This document shows positions 55,654-64,000 of a DNA stretch of 64,000 nt, piece by piece. The stretch is from Mesorhizobium sp. WSM4904 (lineage in GTDB: Bacteria; Pseudomonadota; Alphaproteobacteria; Rhizobiales; Rhizobiaceae): NCBI RefSeq assembly GCF_029674545.1, contig NZ_CP121354.1, positions 930,001 through 994,000 on the forward strand. The letters run 5' to 3'. Under the pieces are notes generated by a model. That model made no database searches. It was given only the letters and a program-made list of their open reading frames with translations, and was not told where the DNA came from. Every line of letters starts with the position of its first letter. Position 1 is the first letter of the stretch. A program made the translations under genes and the position numbers.

Positions 55654-55904
55654 GTATGGACGGCCCCTTTTGGGCAAGAGGCAAAATGGCAACGACGGCG
55701 CAGGTCTGGAGCGGTCATGTATTCGGCCTTTAGTGCGGTCGATTTCGAAGACCGCTGGCCCGCAAGGGTTACGCGGATCGAGTTCCAATCATTCTAGCGC
55801 GCTTTGTATCGCGATGACGAAGGCGGAGTGTCTCGACCCAGGTCCTGACCATTTTGCCGTGCTGCTTTTTGCTCCTTACGCTTGTTGAGGGCCTCGATTT
55901 GCGT
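55654..55904 (-). ncRNA. Guide (bridge/seek) RNA region of the IS1111-type element
   Basis: On the minus strand: stem GGTCGAG (55831-55837) with CTCGATCC, enclosing TTCGTCAT (55814-55821), the same as the left flank; hairpin CGCG-ATACAAAG-CGCG; then CTAGAATGA (55789-55797), complementary to the right flank TCATTCTAG. Farther on, hairpin GCGGTC/GACCGC is followed by ATACATGA (55715-55722), matching the left junction TCATGTAT at 55650-55657. Three of four expected guides are visible; I did not find the fourth. Transcription is inferred from the IS110-family model. Confidence 0.72.
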
Positions 55905-56927
55905 TTATGCCGCAGTCGGCGCCCTGTATTCCTGTCCCGATTGCAGCATTGCCCAGATGATGCGGGCGGTCTTGGCCGCCTGGGCGACGACGGCGACCTT
56001 GACCGGCCGCCTGGCCAGCAGGCCGCGAACCCAGGGTGAGCCCTTGTCGGGTTTGGCCCTGACCTGGCGCAACCAGGAACTGGCGCCCAGAATGAGCAGC
56101 CTTCGCAGGTCCCTGTCGCCGGCGCGGCTGATATGGCCCGTCAAGCTGTGCTTGCCGCCGGTGTCATGGCTCTTGCGGGTCAGGCCCAGCCAGGCGGCGA
56201 AGTCCCTGGCCGAAGCGAACTGGCGGCCATCGCCGATGGTGGCGACGGCTGCATGCGCGATGATCGGGCCGACGCTCGGGATCGTCGTCAGCCGCAAGGC
56301 CGCTCGCTGCTGCCTGACCTGAGCCAGGATCTGCTTGTCCAGCTTGCCGATCTCGCCATCCAGCGCCCGCCATTGCCCGGCCAGAGGCGCCAGACAGATC
56401 AACAGCGCCGCGGGAATGGCTTCATCGGCTGCCTCGATGCGCTGCAGCAGGGCCTCGATGCCTGCGGCCCCCTTGGCACCTATCAGACCCATCTCATAGA
56501 GCTGCCCACGCATGGCGTTGGCCAGTTGCGTGCGCTGGCGCACCAGAAGGTCACGTGTGCGATGCAGCGCTCGGGCCCATTGCTGTTCGACCGTCTTGAT
56601 CGGCACGAAGCGCATGTCGGGCCGGCTCACCGCCTCGCAACAGCCTTGCGCATCGCGGGCATCGTTCTTGTTGCGCGCAACATAGGGCTTCACATAGGCC
56701 GGCGGCATCAGCTTGACCTCGTGGCCGAGCGCGCTCAGCGTGCGGGCCCAATGATGGGCCGAGCCGCACGCCTCCATGCCGATCAGCGCCGGCGGCTGCG
56801 CGGCGAAGAACTTCTCCACCTGCGCGCGCCGCAGCTGGCGCTGCACCACCACCTGCCCGGCTGCATCCACGCCGTGCACCTGAAACACGTTCTTGGCCAA
56901 ATCGATTCCAAATCTGATAGCTTGCAT
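55905..56927 (-). CDS. IS1111-type (IS110 family) recombinase
   Basis: A 340-residue DEDD recombinase. The N-terminal half has RFGIDLAKNVFQVHGVD (Asp), LIGMEACGSAHHW (Glu) and KNDARDAQGCCEA (Asp, Asp). The C-terminal half has TIPSVGPIIAHAAVATIGDG, FAAWLGLTRKSHDTGGKHSL and GDRDLRRLLILGASS. The ATG at 56927 gives the usual MQAIRFGIDLAK start. It seems intact and shares little sequence with the recombinase at 17030. Confidence 0.95.
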   Translation of the reverse strand: MQAIRFGIDLAKNVFQVHGVDAAGQVVVQRQLRRAQVEKFFAAQPPALIGMEACGSAHHWARTLSALGHEVKLMPPAYVKPYVARNKNDARDAQGCCEAVSRPDMRFVPIKTVEQQWARALHRTRDLLVRQRTQLANAMRGQLYEMGLIGAKGAAGIEALLQRIEAADEAIPAALLICLAPLAGQWRALDGEIGKLDKQILAQVRQQRAALRLTTIPSVGPIIAHAAVATIGDGRQFASARDFAAWLGLTRKSHDTGGKHSLTGHISRAGDRDLRRLLILGASSWLRQVRAKPDKGSPWVRGLLARRPVKVAVVAQAAKTARIIWAMLQSGQEYRAPTAA

Positions 56928-57002
56928 GACGGACGGTCTCCTCCGCTGGGTTCCAACACGACCAGTTTGGCACATTCGATGCCGCAAGGGGCCGTCCACC
57001 CA

Positions 57003-57211
57003 TCATTCTAGGGCGGAGCGACGCAAAGCGTCGCGGAGACCCTAGAATCCATTCGGTGACCTAGGACGTGGAACGCAGCGGTTCAGAATAGGACTCTTGT
57101 CGACACTTCTCTTCATATCGTTCTGCCTCGTGACATCGCTTCTATGTCACGGCATGGATTCTAGGGTCTATGCGCGTCGCTTCGCTCCTTGCTCCGCCCT
57201 AGAATGACGAG
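57003..57211. repeat. Family A repeat pair, first member interrupted by the IS1111-type element
   Basis: The remainder of the first palindrome (TCATTCTAGGGCGGAGCGAC to CCCTAGAATCCATTCGGTGA) runs from 57003 to about 57060; the partner is at 57146-57211 (GTCACGGCATGGATTCTAGG to CCCTAGAATGACGA). The left 8 bases of the first member are at 55646-55653. Confidence 0.9.
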
Positions 57212-57226
57212 GCGGAGGGTCTTCGG

Positions 57227-57661
57227 CTAATCTCGAAGCCTGTACACGTACATGACGAAATCCTCCGCCTTGCCATGCTGCTCATTCCGCGCTTCATAAA
57301 GCGCCCGCGCCGGCTCGTTATCGGGCTCGGTGCCGACCCAGGCCTCTTCGCAGCCGTGCTCGCGGCCGATCTCGAACACAGCATCGAGCATCTTGCTCGC
57401 AATGCCTTGCCGCTGGAAAGGCGGCGCCACGCCGACTTCGTCGATGTAGAGTTCGCTCACCTTGTCGGGATGGCGGTGGATGACCGCGGCACACTGGCCG
57501 ACCACCATTCCGTCGACAACCGCCACGATCATGAAATGGCCAGGCGAGGCGAGATAGGCGGCGAGGCGGTCGGGTCGGACCGGCTCGTCGAACACATCGT
57601 TCGCCATTCGCATCACAAGGGCGTCATTGCCGGGATGGAGCCTTCTGATTTCGACGTTCAT
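57227..57661 (-). CDS. GNAT family N-acetyltransferase, AAC(3)-I-like
   Basis: A 144-residue acetyltransferase: MNVEIRRLHPGNDALVMRMA, FMIVAVVDGMVVGQCAAVIH, the acetyl-CoA loop VGVAPPFQRQGIASKMLDAV and NEPARALYEARN. The pattern recalls the aminoglycoside 3-N-acetyltransferase I group, but chromosomal members often have other or unknown substrates, so resistance should not be inferred. The ATG at 57661 follows AGGAGAATTTACACA, a strong ribosome site. Confidence 0.85.
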   Translation of the reverse strand: MNVEIRRLHPGNDALVMRMANDVFDEPVRPDRLAAYLASPGHFMIVAVVDGMVVGQCAAVIHRHPDKVSELYIDEVGVAPPFQRQGIASKMLDAVFEIGREHGCEEAWVGTEPDNEPARALYEARNEQHGKAEDFVMYVYRLRD

Positions 57662-57741
57662 TGTGTAAATTCTCCTCAGTCGGCTCACGAACTTTGACGT
57701 TTACGTAATTCCCAAACCATCTAACCGATTGAAAACACTAA

Positions 57742-58860
<1,119 letters not shown>

Positions 58861-58885
58861 TCGCCCCTCCCCGGAGACCAAGCGC

Positions 58886-60079
58886 ATGAACATCCATGAG
58901 TATCAGGCCAAGGCGCTGCTGAAGGGCTTTGGCGCTCCGGTCGCCGAAGGCGCGCCGGTGTTCAACGCCAGCGAGGCGGAAGCCGCCGCCAGGGCGCTGC
59001 CCGGCCCGCTCTATGTGGTGAAGAGCCAGATCCACGCCGGCGGCCGCGGCAAGGGCAAGTTCAAGGAACTCGGCCCCGACGCCAAGGGCGGCGTTCGGCT
59101 GGCGAAGTCCGCCGCCGAGGTGGCCGCCAACGCCAAGGAAATGCTCGGCCATACGCTGGTCACCAAGCAGACCGGACCTTCCGGCAAGCAGGTCAACCGC
59201 CTCTATATCGAGGACGGCGCCGACATTGCCCGCGAGCTCTATCTGTCGATCCTCGTCGACCGCTCGGTCGGCCGCGTCGCCTTCGTCGTCTCGACCGAGG
59301 GCGGCATGGACATCGAGGCGGTCGCGCATGACACGCCGGAAAAGATCCTTACCATCGCCATCGACCCGGAAAAGGGCGTGACGGCGGAAGACGTGAAGAC
59401 GCTCAACGCTGCGCTGAAGCTCGACGGCGATGCGGCCAAGGACGGCGCCGCGCTGTTCCCGACGCTCTACAAGGCCTTCGTCGAGAAGGACATGAGCCTG
59501 CTCGAGGTCAATCCGCTGATCGTCATGAAGGACGGGCATCTGCGCGTGCTCGACGCAAAGGTGTCGTTCGACAACAACGCGCTGTTCCGCCATCCGGACG
59601 TGATGGAGCTGCGCGACACCACCGAAGAGGACGAGAAGGAGATCGAGGCGTCGAAATACGACCTCGCCTATGTCGCGCTCGACGGCAATATCGGCTGCAT
59701 GGTCAACGGCGCGGGCCTCGCCATGGCGACGATGGACATCATCAAGCTCTACGGCGCCGAGCCCGCCAACTTCCTCGACGTCGGCGGCGGCGCTTCGAAG
59801 GAGAAAGTGACGGCGGCGTTCAAGATCATCACCAAGGATCCGGCGGTCGAAGGCATACTGATCAACATCTTCGGTGGCATCATGAAATGTGATGTCATCG
59901 CCGAGGGCGTGATCGCGGCGGTCAAGGAAGTCGGGCTGAAGGTGCCGCTGGTCGTGCGGCTGGAAGGCACCAATGCCGAGCTCGGCAAGAAGATCATCAA
60001 CGACAGCGGCTTGAACGTCGTCTCGGCCGACGACCTCGACGACGCGGCCAAGAAGATCGTCAAGGCGGTGAAGGGCTGA
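58886..60079 (+). CDS. sucC: Succinyl-CoA synthetase, beta subunit
   Basis: The ATP-grasp subunit of succinyl-CoA synthetase. [20 protein letters not shown] is the family start, [15 protein letters not shown] the nucleotide-binding loop, and [13 protein letters not shown] and [18 protein letters not shown] (in part) lie near the metal and CoA sites. The 397-residue length is normal. It starts 25 bases after mdh. In related genomes sucD usually follows directly; here about 1.6 kb of other genes intervene. Confidence 0.97.
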   Translation: MNIHEYQAKALLKGFGAPVAEGAPVFNASEAEAAARALPGPLYVVKSQIHAGGRGKGKFKELGPDAKGGVRLAKSAAEVAANAKEMLGHTLVTKQTGPSGKQVNRLYIEDGADIARELYLSILVDRSVGRVAFVVSTEGGMDIEAVAHDTPEKILTIAIDPEKGVTAEDVKTLNAALKLDGDAAKDGAALFPTLYKAFVEKDMSLLEVNPLIVMKDGHLRVLDAKVSFDNNALFRHPDVMELRDTTEEDEKEIEASKYDLAYVALDGNIGCMVNGAGLAMATMDIIKLYGAEPANFLDVGGGASKEKVTAAFKIITKDPAVEGILINIFGGIMKCDVIAEGVIAAVKEVGLKVPLVVRLEGTNAELGKKIINDSGLNVVSADDLDDAAKKIVKAVKG

Positions 60080-60083
60080 GCGG

Positions 60084-60455
60084 ATGCCTCCGCGCAAGAT
60101 CAATCTGGTCGAGGCGGCGGACGCGAAGATCGCCAAGGTCTTCGATCCGCACATCGCCGGCGACGTCAACGACGCCCAGGCGAAGGTAGCCAAGTTCGGC
60201 GAGGTCTTCGACTGGCACGCGCATGACAATGAGGACGAGGCCTTCCTGGTGCTGCGCGGCCGGATCGCCATCGATTTCCGCGACGGGGCGGTCGAGCTCG
60301 GCGAAGGCGACTTCATCGTCGTGCCGCGCGGCGTCGAGCACCGGCCGCGTTCGCTGGCCAAGGAGCCGGTGGTGCTGATGTTCGAGCCAGCGACGACTTT
60401 GAACACCGGCAACGCCAAGAGCGACCTCACCGTCACCGATTTGAAGCGGCTCTGA
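60084..60455 (+). CDS. Cupin domain protein
   Basis: A 123-residue single-cupin protein. The metal motif is split between [20 protein letters not shown] (two His and a Glu) and [15 protein letters not shown] (last His). It starts 4 bases after the sucC stop, so it is translated with the TCA operon. Substrate or ligand is unknown. Confidence 0.85.
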   Translation: MPPRKINLVEAADAKIAKVFDPHIAGDVNDAQAKVAKFGEVFDWHAHDNEDEAFLVLRGRIAIDFRDGAVELGEGDFIVVPRGVEHRPRSLAKEPVVLMFEPATTLNTGNAKSDLTVTDLKRL

Positions 60456-60457
60456 CC

Positions 60458-60949
60458 ATGAACGCCTTCTCTTCCCTCTCGGCCGATCACCAGCGCCTGC
60501 AGGCGCTGGTCGGCGCGTGGCGCGGCGAGGAAGAGGTGGCGGCGACGCAATGGACCGATGCGGGCACGGCGACCGCGGAAGTGCTGGCGCAGCCTGAGTT
60601 CGGCGGCCTGTTCGTGGTGCAGCGCTATCGCCAGCGTCGCGACGGCACCGTCTCGTTCGGCGCGCATAATGTGTTCGGCTTCGACCAGCCGAACGGTCTC
60701 GTCACCATGCATCAGTTCGACTCGATGGGGTTCGTGCCGGCCTCGCCCGCAACTGGCGTGTGGGACGGCAGCCAGCTCACTCTGGAGCGCTCGTCGCCGC
60801 GCGGCGCCGCCCGCGTGACCTACGATTTCGACGGCGGCGACACCTATCGCATGCGGCTGCAATTCCAGCCGGTTGGCGGTGATGGCTGGCTAGACATGGT
60901 GCGCGGCGTCTATCGGCGCGTTTCGCCTTCCGAGATGAAGGAAGGCTGA
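60458..60949 (+). CDS. DUF1579-like protein
   Basis: A 163-residue protein predicted to form a lipocalin-like barrel: LSADHQRLQALVGAWRGEEE, then FGGLFVVQRYRQRRDGTVSF, FGFDQPNGLVTMHQFDSMGF and GDGWLDMVRGVYRRVSPSEM. The opening and the GAWRGEE stretch resemble DUF1579. Function is unknown. It starts 2 bases after the cupin stop and belongs to the same transcript. Confidence 0.75.
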   Translation: MNAFSSLSADHQRLQALVGAWRGEEEVAATQWTDAGTATAEVLAQPEFGGLFVVQRYRQRRDGTVSFGAHNVFGFDQPNGLVTMHQFDSMGFVPASPATGVWDGSQLTLERSSPRGAARVTYDFDGGDTYRMRLQFQPVGGDGWLDMVRGVYRRVSPSEMKEG

Positions 60950-60983
60950 GCGATGGAAGCGGCGGTCAGGGCGGTTGAAGGAT

Positions 60984-61022
60984 TACACATAATCACACAT
61001 ATTATGGCTGTGTATTTATGTG
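60984..61022 (+). promoter_or_regulatory. AT-rich palindromic operator/promoter of the toxin-antitoxin pair
   Basis: CATAAT (60988-60993) and ATTATG (61001-61006) form an inverted repeat, with nested TACACA and TGTGTA arms outside. This AT-rich block stands out from its GC-rich surroundings and lies 11 bases before the antitoxin ATG, where autoregulated toxin-antitoxin operators are usually found. Confidence 0.6.
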
Positions 61023-61032
61023 GAGACGGACA

Positions 61033-61329
61033 ATGAAAAACGTCACCCTGGCCATGGACGAGACCCTGCTTGAGCAGGCGCGAGGCCTTGCCGCGCGCCG
61101 CAAGACGACGCTCAACGCCCTCATTCGTTCACTGCTTGCGCATGAAGTCGAGCAGGAAGACAGGATTGCCTGGGCGCGGGAAGGGATGCGCAGGCTGATG
61201 GCCGAAAAACCTCTCGACCTGGGCCCTGCATACAAATGGAACCGGGACGAGATCTATGCCGAACGAGAAGATAGAATGCTTTCTCGACTCGAACGTCCTC
61301 CTTTACGCGGCTTCGGAGAGGACAAGTGA
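61033..61329 (+). CDS. Ribbon-helix-helix type antitoxin (VapB-like)
   Basis: A 98-residue protein: MKNVTLAMDETLLEQARGLA and ARRKTTLNALIRSLLAHEVE fit a ribbon-helix-helix DNA-binding domain; the C-terminal part (GPAYKWNRDEIYAERED) would bind the toxin. GGAGACGGACA before the ATG at 61033 is a good ribosome site. Its last 74 bases overlap the PIN toxin gene in another frame, so the final RPPLRGFGEDK shares DNA with the toxin start. Confidence 0.82.
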   Translation: MKNVTLAMDETLLEQARGLAARRKTTLNALIRSLLAHEVEQEDRIAWAREGMRRLMAEKPLDLGPAYKWNRDEIYAEREDRMLSRLERPPLRGFGEDK

Positions 61330-61672
61330 TCCCCGCCGACATGATATCGCGCAAAGCCTTGTGCTCGAGACTGTGTTCGGCGTCTCGGGCCAGACCTTGG
61401 CCGAATTCGCGAATGTCGCGAGACGGAAGTCGGTCTTCGCCGATGCTGTGGTCGACGAGTGGCTGGTCTTTCTCGGCACGCTTCCGTTTGTCCCGGTCGA
61501 CCAGGCCTATGTCACGCGGGGGCTCCGTCTCGCGCGCCGCTATCAACTCAAATATTACGACGCGGCATTGCTCGCGGCGGCGGAGCGGCTCGGCGCGCCG
61601 GTTTTCTACACCGAAGATCTCAACCATAACCAGGTCTATGGCTCGGTCCGGGCCGTCAATCCTTTCTTGTAA
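61256..61672 (+). CDS. PIN domain ribonuclease toxin (VapC-like)
   Basis: A 138-residue PIN nuclease. The acidic residues are in ECFLDSNVLLYAAS, SGQTLAEFANVARR, KYYDAALLAAAERLG and FYTEDLNHNQ, the family's usual four positions. Targets of such toxins are tRNA or rRNA; not known here. Start MPNEKIECFLDSN overlaps the antitoxin by 74 bases, longer than usual. The stop lies 27 bases before sucD, so transcription probably continues into it. Confidence 0.9.
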   Translation: MPNEKIECFLDSNVLLYAASERTSDPRRHDIAQSLVLETVFGVSGQTLAEFANVARRKSVFADAVVDEWLVFLGTLPFVPVDQAYVTRGLRLARRYQLKYYDAALLAAAERLGAPVFYTEDLNHNQVYGSVRAVNPFL

Positions 61673-61699
61673 TCGCTGAATTCAGAGGCGTTCTCTCCC

Positions 61700-62602
61700 A
61701 TGTCCATTCTCGTCGACAAGAACACCAAGGTTCTCGTGCAGGGCCTGACCGGCAAGACCGGCACGTTCCATACCGAGCAGGCGCTGGCCTATCACGGCAC
61801 CAAGATGGTGGGCGGCATCCACCCGAAGAAGGGCGGCGAGACCTGGACCGGCTCGAAGGGCGAGACCCTGCCGATCTTCGCTTCCGTCGCCGAGGGCAAG
61901 GAAAAGACCGGCGCCAACGCCTCCGTCGTCTATGTGCCGCCGGCGGGTGCGGCCGAGGCCATCATCGAGGCGATCGAGGCCGAGATCCCGCTCATCGTCT
62001 GCATCACCGAAGGCATCCCGGTGATGGACATGGTCAAGGTCAAGGCACGGCTCGATCGCTCGAAGTCGCGGCTGATCGGCCCGAACTGCCCGGGCGTGCT
62101 GACGCCCGACGAATGCAAGATCGGCATCATGCCCGGCAACATCTTCCGCAAGGGCTCGGTCGGCGTTGTTTCCCGCTCGGGAACGCTTACCTATGAAGCA
62201 GTCTTCCAGACCACCAATGTCGGCCTCGGCCAGACCACCGCGGTCGGCATCGGCGGCGACCCGGTCAAGGGCACCGAGTTCATCGACGTGCTCGAAATGT
62301 TCCTCGCCGACGACGAGACCAAGTCGATCATCATGATCGGCGAGATCGGCGGCTCGGCCGAGGAAGACGCCGCGCAGTTCCTCAAGGACGAGGCCAAGCG
62401 CGGCCGCAAGAAGCCGATGGCGGGCTTCATTGCCGGGCGCACGGCGCCGGCCGGCCGCACCATGGGCCACGCGGGCGCGGTGATCTCCGGCGGCAAGGGC
62501 GGCGCGGAAGACAAGATCGCGGCGATGGAATCGGCCGGCATCAAGGTTTCGCCGTCGCCGGCGAGGCTCGGCACGACGCTGGTCGAGGCGATCAAGGGTT
62601 AA
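61700..62602 (+). CDS. sucD: Succinyl-CoA synthetase, alpha subunit
   Basis: The CoA-binding, phosphohistidine-bearing subunit. [20 protein letters not shown] is the start with the CoA loop, [20 protein letters not shown] is conserved, and the phosphorylated histidine is in [19 protein letters not shown] (about residue 253). The 300-residue length is normal. It follows the toxin gene and is followed by a hairpin and sucA. Confidence 0.97.
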   Translation: MSILVDKNTKVLVQGLTGKTGTFHTEQALAYHGTKMVGGIHPKKGGETWTGSKGETLPIFASVAEGKEKTGANASVVYVPPAGAAEAIIEAIEAEIPLIVCITEGIPVMDMVKVKARLDRSKSRLIGPNCPGVLTPDECKIGIMPGNIFRKGSVGVVSRSGTLTYEAVFQTTNVGLGQTTAVGIGGDPVKGTEFIDVLEMFLADDETKSIIMIGEIGGSAEEDAAQFLKDEAKRGRKKPMAGFIAGRTAPAGRTMGHAGAVISGGKGGAEDKIAAMESAGIKVSPSPARLGTTLVEAIKG

Positions 62603-62695
62603 GGGAGTAGGGGAGTAAGGCAGTAGGGGAGTAGGGAAAGATGGCGGCAGCACGTGCCCTACTCCCTTACTCCCCTATTCCCCTACTCCCCTCCA
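62603..62695. repeat. Simple-sequence hairpin between sucD and sucA
   Basis: GGGAGTAGGGGAGTAAGGCA and GTAGGGGAGTAGGG on the left face CCCTACTCCCTTACTCCCC and TATTCCCCTACTCCCC on the right, around AAAGATGGCGGCAGCACGTG. It is the same type of structure as the one at 38120, 3' of acnA, and could modulate expression of sucA relative to sucD. Confidence 0.85.
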
Positions 62696-62729
62696 ACTAA
62701 GGAGACGGAGCCAGGCTCCGCAGACGAAA

Positions 62730-64000
62730 ATGGCAAGACAAGATCAGGCCAACGACCAATTCTCGCTCACCTCGTTCCTCTATGGCGGCAACGCCGACTA
62801 CATTGACGCGCTCTACGCCGCCTATGAGGACAATCCGGCCTCCGTCGATCCGGAGTGGCAGGATTTCTTCGCGGCGCTGAAGGACGACGCTGGCGACGTT
62901 CGCAAAAACGCCACCGGCGCTTCCTGGGCGAAGCCCTCCTGGCCGCTGCAGGCCAATGGCGAGCTGGTCTCGGCACTCGACGGCAATTGGGGCCTCATCG
63001 AGAAGCACATCGAAAAGAAGGTGAAGGAAAAGGCGGTCGTCAACGGCGCGGCCCTTTCCGACGCCGACGTGCACCAGGCGACGCGCGATTCCGTGCGCGC
63101 CATCATGATGATCCGCGCCTACCGCATGCGCGGCCATCTGCACGCCAAACTCGATCCGCTGGGCATCGCCAATCCGCTCGAGGACTATAACGAGCTGTCG
63201 CCGGAAAATTACGGCTTCACAACAGCCGACTACGACCGGCCGATCTTCCTCGACAATGTGCTGGGCCTCGAGTTCGGCACCATCCGGCAGATGCTGGATA
63301 TCCTCACCCGCACCTATTGCTCGACGCTCGGCGTCGAATTCATGCACATCTCCGATCCCGAGGAGAAGGCCTGGATCCAGGCGCGCATCGAGGGCGCCGA
63401 CAAGGAGATCACCTTCACCGCCACCGGCAAGAAGGCGATCCTGTCGAAGCTGATCGAGGCCGAAGGCTTCGAGCAGTTTATCGACGTCAAGTACAAGGGC
63501 ACCAAGCGCTTCGGCCTCGACGGCGGCGAATCGCTGATCCCGGCGCTGGAGCAGATCATCAAGCGCGGCGGCCAGCTAGGCCTGAAGGAAGTCGTGCTCG
63601 GCATGGCGCATCGCGGCCGCCTCAACGTGCTTTCCCAGGTCATGGCCAAGCCGCACCGCGCCATCTTCCACGAGTTCAAGGGCGGCTCGGCCGCGCCCGA
63701 CGACGTCGAGGGCTCTGGCGACGTGAAGTACCATCTCGGCGCCTCGTCGGACCGCGAGTTCGACGGCAACAAGGTGCACCTGTCGCTGACCGCCAATCCC
63801 TCGCATCTGGAGATCGTCGACCCCGTCGTGATGGGCAAGGCGCGTGCCAAGCAGGACCAGCTCGCCGGCCGCGAGCGCGGTGAGATCGTGCCGCTGTCGG
63901 AGCGCGCCAAGGTGATGCCGCTGCTGCTGCATGGCGATGCCGCCTTTGCCGGCCAGGGCGTCATCGCCGAGATGTTCGGGCTCTCCGGCCTGCGCGGTCA
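62730..64000 (+). CDS. sucA: 2-oxoglutarate dehydrogenase E1 component (partial, runs off the end)
   Basis: The thiamine-diphosphate-dependent E1 subunit of the 2-oxoglutarate dehydrogenase complex. The first 423 residues are present: NDQFSLTSFLYGGNADYIDA, then SVDPEWQDFFAAL at the N-terminus, RAYRMRGHLHAKLDPLG, FMHISDPEEKAWIQARIEG and VVLGMAHRGRLNVLSQVMAK. ANPSHLEIVDPVVMG is the thiamine-diphosphate region. The ATG at 62730 begins MARQDQANDQF. The gene continues past base 64000. Confidence 0.97.
   Translation, partial: MARQDQANDQFSLTSFLYGGNADYIDALYAAYEDNPASVDPEWQDFFAALKDDAGDVRKNATGASWAKPSWPLQANGELVSALDGNWGLIEKHIEKKVKEKAVVNGAALSDADVHQATRDSVRAIMMIRAYRMRGHLHAKLDPLGIANPLEDYNELSPENYGFTTADYDRPIFLDNVLGLEFGTIRQMLDILTRTYCSTLGVEFMHISDPEEKAWIQARIEGADKEITFTATGKKAILSKLIEAEGFEQFIDVKYKGTKRFGLDGGESLIPALEQIIKRGGQLGLKEVVLGMAHRGRLNVLSQVMAKPHRAIFHEFKGGSAAPDDVEGSGDVKYHLGASSDREFDGNKVHLSLTANPSHLEIVDPVVMGKARAKQDQLAGRERGEIVPLSERAKVMPLLLHGDAAFAGQGVIAEMFGLSGLRG

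Larger units (their letters stand above)
55654..57002 (-). mobile_element. IS1111-type (IS110 superfamily) insertion sequence, about 1349 bp
   Basis: It interrupts a family A palindrome: TTCGTCAT (55646-55653) on the left and TCATTCTAGGG (57003 on) on the right; the intact site TTCGTCATTCTAGGG is seen at 20078. TCAT is present at both junctions. Subterminal inverted repeats GGACGGCCCCTT (55658-55669) and AAGGGGCCGTCC (56986-56997) are typical of the IS1111 group. The 251-base non-coding part lies 3' of the recombinase gene, also as in IS1111 elements. Confidence 0.88.

Overview
The window looks like a chromosomal segment of an alphaproteobacterium of the order Hyphomicrobiales, most likely Mesorhizobium or a close relative. 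The base composition is GC-rich. Gene neighbourhoods are typical of the group (ffh with chorismate mutase and rpsP; acnA divergent from the ccm genes; ftsY-mtaB-dapF; mdh-sucC-sucD-sucA). Group-specific proteins are present (a Brucella Omp19-like lipoprotein, IalB, DUF1236, DUF2794), and intergenic regions are crowded with rhizobial-type palindromic repeats. The genus is inferred; no rRNA or tRNA gene was found to test it.

Layout. 1-15.9 kb: leuB, an acetyltransferase, two tandem DUF805 membrane proteins, a DEAD-box helicase, asd, small envelope and enzyme genes, rpsP, chorismate mutase, ffh, and a glycosyltransferase coupled to a CPBP membrane protease. 16.0-18.1 kb: an accessory islet with a frameshifted MtlR-like pseudogene and an IS110-family element. 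18.2-31 kb: housekeeping and envelope genes (lytic transglycosylase, argG, rlmN, ClC channel, phhB, tyrosine phosphatase, thpR, arylesterase). 31-37.8 kb: an ABC exporter pair, a BI-1 protein, a candidate sRNA and a DUF1223 protein. 38.2-43.5 kb: acnA and ccmA-ccmB-ccmD-ccmG, with ccmC missing. 43.8-55.6 kb: ispZ, a split ftsY, mtaB, dapF, omp19 and zapE. 55.7-57 kb: an IS1111-type element. 57.2-64 kb: the TCA operon mdh-sucC-sucD-sucA, interrupted by a cupin gene, a DUF1579-like gene and a VapBC-type toxin-antitoxin pair; sucA runs off the end.

Most notable. Two unrelated IS110-superfamily elements sit inside copies of the same dispersed palindromic repeat, but at different points of it. In both, the non-coding end can be folded into hairpin loops whose arms match the interrupted repeat on each side and the element's own end(s). 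These are the target and donor guides expected of a bridge RNA (seekRNA). They define the element ends at 16857-17965 and 55654-57002 and suggest that the repeat family serves as a set of landing sites. One repeat pair also encloses a GIY-YIG nuclease gene.

The repeats also invade genes. They supply the N-terminus of an ABC permease, and they lie in the linker of ftsY, where the reading frame breaks. A synonymous duplicate of the ffh start codons forms a 35-codon upstream ORF overlapping ffh.
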